Below, one piece after another: positions 1 through 10,536 of a stretch of DNA of 64,000 nucleotides (within the stretch, counting starts at the first letter, position 1; every line of letters starts with the position of its first letter). Source of the stretch: Lingula anatina (taxonomy: Eukaryota; Brachiopoda; Lingulata; Lingulida; Lingulidae); NCBI RefSeq assembly GCF_001039355.2, contig NW_019775681.1, forward strand, positions 179,439-243,438. The letters are read 5' to 3'. The position numbers and the translations under genes were made by a program. The notes under the pieces were generated by a model. It had not been told where the DNA came from. It made no database searches and saw only the letters and a list, made by a program, of their open reading frames with translations.

Positions 1-2345
1 TGGCTTGAAACTTACAGAACTGATGAATATCTATAATACGCAAGTCAAGTTCAGAAATTGGCATGATCAGGGCATTTTTATAAAAGTTTTGCTATTTTTT
101 CACTTTTTTCAGCATATATGCAACACCTATAACACTTTTTAAGGAAAATTGATTGGCCAATTGTCTTGAATATCACAGTAGTGATCAGTGTTACTGAAAT
201 ACAGATTAAGTTTTGAGAATAAGCTTGATCAGTAAAGGTTTGGTGAAGTTATGCCTTTATTTGTATATAAGTGTTTTTTTCCTCAAATTTAATTCTCAGG
301 CATGTTAACGGTCTCATTTTTGAACTAATTAGATATGTTAAGTTGTTCTTTTGACATTTTCTGCATCTTAACAACATTGTTAGTTGATTATATAAAAATT
401 ATGGTAAACCTGATATTGTGTATTGTGTAATAAGTGTCAAAAATGGAAAAAAACGTATCTTCACAGTTTGTCAGATTCAACCATTCACTATGTTCAGAAT
501 CTCAGAATGGAGCATGTTGGACATTTATAATTGTTCTATTGATATTTTTGCTTTGACAACATATTTTTTAATTGATCATATAAAAATGACAGTTAATTGA
601 TTATTTTGCTTTATGTAAAAAAAAGGTGTTGAAATTGGAAATAAACTCTTTCAATACAGTTTTCTCTTGTTTACATTTTGGGATTTTCAAAGTATGACTC
701 TGAACTCTATGGGCTAGTCACATTTTCTGAATATCCATGATACTTTTATTTTATTTTATTATTAAAAAATTTATGGTTGTTATGCTGTTAAGCATTGTGT
801 AATATTGCATCAAAATTGAACAAAACCCTATTCTGGGCCCTGCCTCCGTAGTGGCGGCGAAAGGAAAACCATGTCACTTGCTCTTCTCACACTTACAGGA
901 AAGAACCATAGGACTGAAATACAGCTTCAGTTGAAAATTGTCTCATTAGTTAATTGTTTGGAAGTAATACAGGTTTTTTTGTGAAAATTTTTATCTTTCA
1001 CATGTTGCAATTTTCAATGTGGGACTTAGAGCTCCCTTGGGCATGAAGCCCAGTGGTAATCAAATTTTCTTAATGTCATAGTTTTTAATAGTAGATATTT
1101 TAAAATTGGTGGTATTTAATTAGTTAATCATTATGTAATGTTGCATCAAAATTGACAAAAAACCTACTTTCTGCTCTGCCACCATTAATATTATGTAAAG
1201 TAAAGTGTTACTTTCTATTTTTTAACTATTCTTACAAGAATGATTCTTAGGATTGACATACAGCTCATATTAGAGAACCAGCTCTATTGGATTATCATTT
1301 TTATTAAATTTATGAATTTTTTGTGAAATTTTCATTTTTCTCATTCTGGCACTTTCTAATTGTAAACTTGAACTCTGATGGGCCTGGAGCCCTATGCTTT
1401 TACTTTCATCTGTTGTTACCTGTTGTGCATAATTAAAATTTGATGTTGACTGTGCAGTTAAACATAATGTATTATTGCATCAGAATTGGCAGTCTCCTGT
1501 TTTATTTTGTGCATTATTGTTTTCTGCTTTTCTTAAGGTGTGACTTATGGGCCTGAAGACCTTTGATAGACAAATTTGTGTGGTCAGTCTGTAAATTCCC
1601 CTTGGGTATTCATTGGGCTAATTTCAGTGCTATAAACTCATTTGCCTAATTAAGGGGCCATTAAATGAAATTTCATAAAGCACACTTGTTGATATTTCCC
1701 TGTAAACTCCCAAAGGTTAAGCTCTCTGCTAGATAACATAGTGTCCATAATAAGGAAGCAGTGAATAGCAGCTTCATTGGAATTATATTTTTGTTGTTTT
1801 CTTTTCAATTTTTTCTCTAACACTGGCATTTTTAAGATGTGATTTTTAACTCCCATTCACCTGAGGTTCTGCACATTTTCAGTATTTCCACATAGGCAGT
1901 TGTATTGGTATTTATGTCTTTAAACACGCTGTAATAATATTTTATGCACTGTCATCATTTTTCATATATTGGGACTTTCATCGTGTGAATTTTAACTCTC
2001 ATGGTCCTGAAACTGTAATCTTATTGAAGGGGTGGATTGAGACCATCTTCTGGGTCTCCTGGAAGACAGTCAGATTTTAAAGTTTATATGAACGGGTTTC
2101 TGTTGGAAGACCATCAAAATGGAGGATGGATCAACAAAGATACTTTGGAATACTGTCAGAAAATATCTCTGGATCTGCTCCTGTTATTGACCATGTTACC
2201 TGTTGTGCATGATTAAAAATCAGTGTTGACTGACTGTGCTATTATAAGCATTTATTATTGCATCAAAATTGACAAAATGACCTATTTTGCATCTTTTTTT
2301 TTTCTGTTTTTTGTCTGTACATTTGACAGCTTTGCTGCCTTGTTA
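1..2345 (+). repeat. Long interspersed repeat L, copy 1 (left-truncated by window)
   Basis: This stretch is collinear with 57139-59896, sharing many blocks in the same order, for example the GGCTTGAAACTTACAGAAC block at the start and CATTTGACAGCTTTGCTGCC at about 2320 (here) and 59872 (other copy). The copy runs off the left edge, so its tandem-repeat head, seen at 56127-57138 in the other copy, is missing here. No coding frame of convincing length is present; short open frames are broken up and AT-rich. The transposon class is unknown: I see no terminal inverted repeats or reverse transcriptase. Confidence 0.75.
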
Positions 2346-2725
2346 TTTATTACTCACAATATGATATACTTTACCAAAATGCCGAACAAGCGTCTAAAAC
2401 CGCTGAATCTGTGAATATTGTAAACTTCATGGCGTATGTACGGTACATGGGAGTTAGAAGGGTGTGAAAATTTCAAAAAAATTTTTAACAGTTCATGTGC
2501 CTCATTCAGGGGGGTAGACCTTGACTTTTCAAAAAAAAAAAATAATAATGCTGGTGCTGTAAAAGCTGTTACTTTCTATGAGCATTGAGATCCTTTAACC
2601 TGTTCAAGATAATAAAATTTAATCTAATATTTATTGTCCGAGTGATAAATGCTACGTACATTTCTGCAAAAATGTTTTTTTTCTAACTTAGTTCATTTCG
2701 CATCTTTTCTTGTTTTTAATTCAAG
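2346..2725. other. Unassigned DNA upstream of the first recognised exon of gene 1
   Basis: AT-rich sequence ending in a splice acceptor (TTTTTAATTCAAG) at 2725. The first recognised exon of gene 1 needs one base from an upstream exon, so a 5' exon, probably carrying the start codon and a signal peptide, lies here or further left. I found no ATG-containing exon with a good phase-1 donor in this stretch. Confidence 0.4.
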
Positions 2726-3760
2726 GTGATCCTGCGCTACCTAAAGCAGCCAAAAACGCATTGCGCGTTTTCATTCTCCCAGTGGGCCAGGGTGATGCCA
2801 CCGTCATCCAGTGTCCGAGAACTGAACGCAATGATGGGGATATCATCTTTATAGACATGGGCTCCTTGTCTTCAAAATCTGCCGGGTTCTGGACAGGTGT
2901 AAAAGTCGCTCGCTTTTTAGGAAACCATTTGACAAAACTTGATCGCGTCTATATAACACACACAGATTCAGACCATGTGAACATGCTCGAGCCTGTTCTT
3001 AACGCAAACGGACTGTGGACAAAAATAAAATCTTCTGTGACCTTAATTATACCACAAAATGCTGCTAATCGGGTGGCCGATTTATTTGAAAAAGAAAACG
3101 TGAAAAGAATACAACCTTGTCTCTGGGAAGATTGTAATAAAGGAACGTATAACCCAAATATATGCTCAGGTAATGCAAAGATACACATACTTTCATCTGG
3201 CCAAAGTTCTTCTAAAAATGATGGAGGCCTGGTTCTACGATTGACGTACAATAAGCTGAGTATGCTATTTCCTGGGGATCTGAGCTCTGTGAACGATGAC
3301 TTTCTTAAATCGGATAAAAAGGCATCAACTGTATATAAATTAGCACACCATGGGGCTGCGCGTTCTCTCGCAAACAGTGACTTATTTCTTGGAACTGTTA
3401 AACCATCTGTTGTCGTAACTACTGGCAACCCTTGGCACCATCTTGACTACCGACACCCTCGTTGTGACGTATTGGAGAGAGTTAAAGGGTATTTACAAAA
3501 AAATAGCTCCAAAGTCAACTTTTTCCCACAAATGACGTATTCTTGCGGTGGGGATAAGAAATTCCAACGTAAAGAAATGAGTGCGGGTGGTTTTCCCATA
3601 TTTACTTCGACACCAACAAACACATCTTTAAACCTAATACAAATTGACTTTAAGGTAAGGAAAGTCCGTGTAACAAGCACCATACGTGATATTGTGACAC
3701 CTAATGGAAAGAGAGTCCGGCGTAGTAGTGCTGATCAGACGAATAAGAAAAGCCCCCCAC
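2726..3760 (+). other. Exon of gene 1: ComEC/Rec2-type metallo-beta-lactamase domain
   Basis: Motifs in order: [10 protein letters not shown] near residue 17 (the D-V-G-Q-G-D motif of this family), [13 protein letters not shown] (residues 76-83; H-x-D-x-D-H metal site), F-P-G-D-L (about 180), K-L-A-H-H-G-A (about 204) and a late R-H-P. These are the standard metal ligands and loops of the ComEC-type MBL family, so the site looks competent, with a hydrolase acting on phosphoesters or similar as the family expectation. No ComEC membrane segments are present. The exon ends at a CCCCCCAC|GTAAGA donor; reading on to the stop at 3849 would be intron read-through. Confidence 0.88.
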
Positions 3761-6700
3761 GTAAGATGTGTGCTTTGATGCTGTGTCTGATAATTAATGT
3801 AAAGTCGATCCTTAAAAGACTGTGTGTTCAGGAGTCAACGTTTGTGTGAACATACCGGTAGTGTATTACCTTTATATGAATTAATAATGCTATTACAAAA
3901 TAAATAAAAACAGGCTTTAATAGGTACTTAAAATTCAAAACGCATACCGGAATTGCAAATTTATTCATATTTTATGTTATTTGCCTTTTTAATGTAACAA
4001 TCCGATGTACTGTTTTAGAATATGTACTCAGAGACGAATGTGAAGCGATGAAATCACCACAGAATACCAATGATCTTTCCTTGGAAGACGTTTGCATGCC
4101 AATGGAGACAAGAATTACTCGGGATAGTGACCGATTCGAAAGGTAAAACAATTACTACAATCTCGCACTTTTAGAAGTCCTGCATTTCACAAAAATTCTT
4201 GAACAAAAAAGATCCATTATACAGTTTAAATTAGTTAACCCTTCTTCATGTTGTGACCGTCATAAAATTAAACATCTGTAACTCTTCATCAAAATGCATT
4301 GTAAAAACCTTATGCTAATTATGTGTCTGAGGCATAGTCCTGTTTATGAATCAATTTGCTTACAGTTTGTTGCAGTACACGTACGGAGATGTAATGTTCG
4401 AAGACAGCGAACACCTTGACACCTGGTGTGGCAACCCAGGAAGACGCTGCACTGACTGTCTAGAGATATCCGATGACAATTGGAGCAGCTGTGCAGACAG
4501 GGTGATGGCGCCTAAAATGGTGTTTCTGATCCGGCGCTTAGCTGCTTTGGTTTACCAGACATGGCCAGATGATGATACTGAAACAGCAGGTACAGGATTA
4601 TTAATTATTAGGATTATTAATTCTAGCTTAACAATGACTGCCATTAGGTTACATGTTGGTAACTGAGACGATATGGTTTCCTGGTGAAGAATTGAGGCGT
4701 AACTTTATGAGGTTGCTAATCTTTTAGATTTGCTTATAATAATAATAATTTAATAGTAATTTTATCGAGCACTGAAATGTTCTAATATTTAAAGCCTCTA
4801 ATTCTACTTTGTATTATTAATATATATAGGATATATGTAATGATAGTAAATCCTTTGTGTATTTGTCACTTATTATTTGCGTTTTATCACTTGCAGCAGT
4901 TGGACCATACGCACGGGTTGGGCTTAATGGGGTAATTCATTCTATACAATGCTTTATAGTTAATAATAACATAACAAACCGTGTATAAATGTGGCATTCT
5001 GTTTGTTTGCAGATACAGGTATGAAGTGGCTCAAGGTATTAGAGGCATGGGACGAACCGACATCTTCTCACCCCCAGGGTCAGCATGGGAACAGCTCGCT
5101 TCATTATGAAGGGAGGTAAGGTACATGTACTTAACTTATTCAAAAGAGCAATACCCCGGTTATCAACTTGATAGTCATATGACATACTACAATTGAGAAA
5201 CATTTCATTCCAGGGCAGCAGAACTTACCGTAACAAAATCAAACCCGACAGAAATTCGGGAATTAGCTCGGCTTGCAAGGTGCGTAGGATTCGACCATGT
5301 GCGTCAAGAAAATGACAGAATAAAAGTGTGCGTTTTGCCTCAAGAAGGTGACTTTGGTGAGATCGTTTCGCTGCTGAATGCACAACTGCGTGCGGTGACT
5401 GTACCACCTATAGAGGAGCATCAGTATGCCATCCCGGAGGAACTTGATGGAGAGCCCAGAATACCAAAACTTTTCGATGGCTGGAATAGAAGCCAGTCTA
5501 TTTCTGAACACTTCAAAATACAGGACTTTCTGTGTCCACATAAACAGCGGCAGTACTTTCGATATTTCCGCCTCGAGGAAAAAGTAGTGGAATGTCTTGA
5601 ACAAGTTATAACTGACCTCAAAGAAGAGATAATTGTGGTAAAAGGCTACAACGTTAGATCCGTGAATTTAATAAATATTGAGAACAGACACCCAAATGAA
5701 AAGCACAGGTACCAGATGGGGCAAGCTGTGTATATAGCACTGAAGCAAGGATCTAAGAAAACCACGAAAGAACTAGCACAGCAGGTTGTCAGGTCTTGTC
5801 TCCCATTAGTCATATTTGATCAACTCAGTCTTAATATTGGAATGCATTCTGATGGCGTATACATAGATATACACCCCTCAAATACATCACAGAGTGGTAC
5901 ACCATTGTACATGTGGACTGGGAGTGGAAATCGGAAGCAGAGAGACATCGATGACATGGATGTGTTTGCCTATCAGATTCAAAAAGGTAAAATGGATTTT
6001 AAAAGGTCATGGGTAGGTCTCATACTGAGAATACTTCATTAGAATATCAATCACAATTTAAATAGTAATCCAAAAACTCGATATAAAGATACTTCTGCTA
6101 ATCCTTATTGGGAGGTACATGCATTAACGGCGTGCCTGTTTAGGCACAATGTACCATTGTTTGTGGAATTGTGAAACTACATTTGTACTTTTACAGGCGG
6201 CCCTATTATTGTTCCAAGGCGAAAAGAACGTGCGTGCAAGACTCCAGCTTTTGGAGAAGATATGTTTTATGTTTCTGTACAGTTGGATTCCGGGAGGTGT
6301 GTACAGTTTAACATATGATTCTAGTTACATAAACAGTGCCTTTTTCCTGGCGACAAGAAGCAATTCTGCAATAAAAGTATGGTCACAAAACATAAGCAAC
6401 CGGCTGGTTTCTATTTGATCTTCACAAAATATACTCTAGTGAAAAATAAGTTGTATTTTCCATTACAACAGGCCTTTCTTTATTGTTATTTTTGTTTTAC
6501 TTTGCCAATTTACTGTCAGTTTCCTTACAGAATATAAGAACAACATTTGCCAGAAGAGTAATCTCTAAGGAGTGGAGAGAACAATAGGAGCCCTTACACC
6601 TATATAAATGTTTCTTGAAAGGTTATAATTAAAAACCAGTACATTCCAGGAAATACCAACATTTGCTGTATATCCCGGGAATTTCTATGGTCATTCTTTA

Positions 6701-9700
6701 CTTTCAAATCAATGAACTGCAGCTTAGGCATTTTACTTGCCCCAAACATTTTGATTTCTTCTTTCTTTGCGAATATTTATTGGTTGTTTTAAACAAGAAT
6801 CCCTTGTGAACAAATGCATTTAACTTCTGACTGGATTTTTGTGAAAATTTAAGCTCGTCACTTTTTAGCAGCCTCAGCCTTATTAAGTTTCTATGTGTGA
6901 ACAATTTAACAATTCACTTGTTTATCTACTCGACTTTCTCTTTCTGCAGACCAGATTGTAATTCGGAGCAGCCATCTCGATTTTGTCAAGACACTAAATC
7001 ACATAGGGAAAGGGAACTAGAGGCCCTATTGAAAAAGGTAAAAGCGGCCATGGGATCACGAGGACTGAAAGAAGACAATGCTAGGGACTGTTTTGTAAAC
7101 GCGTGTGGAAAGTGCAAGGGGTCAGGTAGGGACAGTTTCCATGGTAAAATGTTTTTAAATTACTTGGATCCATTAGCAGGTGCTTATATGCAATTTTAGG
7201 TTTCCAAAGAGACTTTGATTGGGTTCCCATACCTAGATCTAACACGCTTACCGAAGCTGCTAAACGCTAATTAATTACCCCCTTGCAGCTTCATTTGGCG
7301 TGACAGACATTTAAGCCGCTTTAGTTGATAGCAATTTAGCGAGAATCCCCTTGGAAATAGATCGATCCACAGTTAGTACGATATGGTCTGGGAACGGTCC
7401 ATTTCAGTTTAATTAAGAACTTTGCTGAATTCCAGTGTATTAATTTTCATCAACGAATTAACTCATATAAAGGCCGGGTCACACTGCGCTTGCGACCTTT
7501 TTGCAACCTTTTTGCAACCACAAAATCTGGCGGTCGCTTGCGATCTCTTTGCAAGCTAATTAAGGAACTGTGGCCAATTTTGATCGGCAAGCAGTCGCAA
7601 ACCGGTTGCAACAAGGTTGCAGTATGGTATCTGCAACCTCTTATAGACCATCTTCAAGTTATAGGTTACCAGTCGCACACTGTTTGCCGAGCGATACACA
7701 ACCTGTCTGCAACCACTTGGTGACCGAAAACCGGTTGCAGGTCTGTAGCAATCGCTTGTCAACTGGTAGCAGCAAGGTCGCACAGAATATATATGTTGCC
7801 AACTTGTGCCAGTAGCTGCTTTCCCATAAACTCCCCTCTCAAAAGACAAAAGTGTTCTAGTAAAACGACTCTAAAACGACTCCTTTTCAAAAAGACGGGA
7901 CTGCTATAATCATTGACTTTGTTTACCTAAGAAGTAAAACGAGTAAAAAACCTCGAAAATACTGGGTGAACCCGTGGATTGCAAGACGCCCCTTGTAAGG
8001 CGATTACAAACATTTGATGAAAGAACTTCGACTTGAAAATTAGGAAGTTTTCATTTCCTTCCTAAAAATAGAACCAATGTTTTGTGAACATTTGAGAAGA
8101 CAACACCCTCACCTAACGAAACCAGTGCTGTAATTAAAAACATAAACTTGCATACGTTTTAATCCTTATTAATCTCATAATGCTCTTTAATATTTTCTTG
8201 TTCAAATACTTGGTCTCTTTGAGGTCGCAAGGCCTGTGCAGTTACGGTCACACTGGACAAAAAACCTCTTTGCGACTTGCAACTGTCACCGGTGGCAAAA
8301 AGGTCGGCGACCGGTTGCAACAACTCGCAAAGTGGTTTCCAAATGAACGCTGGGTTAATATCCAGTTGCGCCGGTTTTCGGTGCAGCACCGATAACCTCC
8401 TGGCGACCGAAAAACCTACTTGTGGTATCCAACCGGTTACTAACAGGTCGCCGACTGCTTTGCAACTGATTTGCAACCGAATGTGTGGTTTTGCCTTTGT
8501 CTTTTTAACCCTAGGCGTTTGGCACTTACAATACAACGTAATTAAATCGTGACAAGTCATGCGCATCGTGTACTTTTTACACTCCCATCCTTGTAGTGAG
8601 GATACCAAGCACTGGGAAGATGTTAAATTGTTTGTGTTGAAACTATTTTTATTTAAGTCTATTGGACACATTTTACGATTTGTTCAATTATTTGTGGATA
8701 ATTTTGATTGTTGAAATTATGATATTAAGTAGCAGTTATACCTTGCTGATTAAATTGCTTTTATTTTCCGTTTTCTCTGCATTCGTGTATTTGTTTCATT
8801 GTTTACTCTGATAATATGGCTTTGCAAATTTTAATTAACATACAGCGATATATTATTAAGGTTTTCGGCATTTTACCTATGATTTTCGCAAAATGATAAA
8901 ATAAATAAACGTAGCGTCAAAAAATCGTACATTGCTTTTATCATCACGTTTTTTTTGTTTCGTAACTGTGAAATACCTGGTATATGAAAGCCTTGGCAAT
9001 TGGTATAAAATATTGCCAACAAATGCAATTTATGTTTTCTTTTTCTAAGCATTATAATTTACGACCTTGACATTTAGAAGGCTTACATAACAAATTATGA
9101 AAAAGTATTTGCCCAAATAGACCAACATTCTACGCCTATTTATTGCAGTCGCTTGCAACCTTCCTGCGACATATTTTCGAACGCCTGCAATTGGTAAAAA
9201 ACCTGTTAGCGACCAAGATACTAAAGACCGTCAATCGACCATGCGGTTACAACTGCAACCTTCTGCTGCCGACTACTTGCTACTGGTAAAAAACTTGTAA
9301 GCGACCAGTCGACTAAATACAGTCAATCGACCGTGCAGTTGCAAATGGTATGCTACTGGTTATAGCAACCTACTGACAACCAAGAAGAGACCGATAGGCA
9401 ACCTTTAGGATACCGATAATTTTCATCTTTAGTCGCACTGGTTGTCGGTGCACAAAAATTGGCCTTCATGTGCCAACGATCGCAGGCGACCTGTTAGCAA
9501 CCTTAAGCGACCACTTTAAAACCTATGGCAACCTCCTTGCGACTGAGGTTGCAAAGAGGTTGCAAAAAGGTTGCAAGCGCAGTGTGACCCAGGCTTAAGG
9601 GCTCCGACATGACTCCAGATCCGACTCAATCTTCCACTTCACGTGCACAGAGAAGCGTAATAGAACAACCTCACATCTTCAGTTCCAAATATAAAGTGTG

Positions 9701-10459
9701 TTTATTATGTACAAAATGTAGAATTTATATCCATGTTATCTACAGGGAATCTATGCATGCCAATGGCTGCTTCTGATTTACTAATTCTTGTGCAGTATTA
9801 ACAGGTGATAATGATATGCATCTGTTAGGCAAACCTTTTGTTGACTAACTTTTATTACACACTATGGAATAATTTTTAGGCTTATAATATATATATCAAA
9901 ATAACACGAAAACGAAATTAAATTAAGTAAAACATTAGTGCAAAAAGTGCCACATTCCTTCACTTATTCTCAAAACACAATATACAACTTTTCAAACGTC
10001 CCATGCCGAATTTCCCTAAAATAATTCGCTTGATGTTGTCTTTGCAATTCTTTGGTGACCGAACGATTTTTTGCCATAAGTTCACACTCATTGACCACAT
10101 AACCACAGTTTGTATTTCACCGCACCGACACTCCCCATTTCAATAGTCAGCCTATGTGATGATAGTCTAAACGTGCTGTGGCAATATGCTGGGATATCGA
10201 ACCAGTTTATGGTTTATGGAGTTCGTATACTAATAAGTCAGCCTATGTGCGATACGAAGTTTCTATTTTTACTTTTTATATTTGCAATGTCACGTTCAGT
10301 ATGGTTTGGCGAAGACAGCACTTTCGAGTATTAAATTGCATCCTTTGTCCTTGCATTTATTCCATATAGCGATAAAAGGGTCGTTCTCCATGCCTGTACG
10401 CTCATTCAATTTTTCCAGAAACGTCTTCTGGTACATGCGCTTATACAGTTTATTTCTAC

Positions 10460-10536
<77 letters not shown>

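Noticed and set aside
2949-3683. Minus-strand open frames opposite the MBL exon
   Set aside because: Antisense shadows of a well-supported coding exon; no family resemblance.
3761-3849. Open frame of the MBL exon continuing to a stop at 3849
   Set aside because: A good donor at 3761 followed by a phase-matched exon at 4019 explains the continuation as intron read-through.
4897-4931. Possible small exon between 4589 and 5013 with acceptor TTGCAG and donor GGGTAATT
   Set aside because: Including it puts the next exon into a frame with an early stop. Joining 4589 directly to 5013 keeps phase 1 and gives continuous Hedgehog-like sequence.
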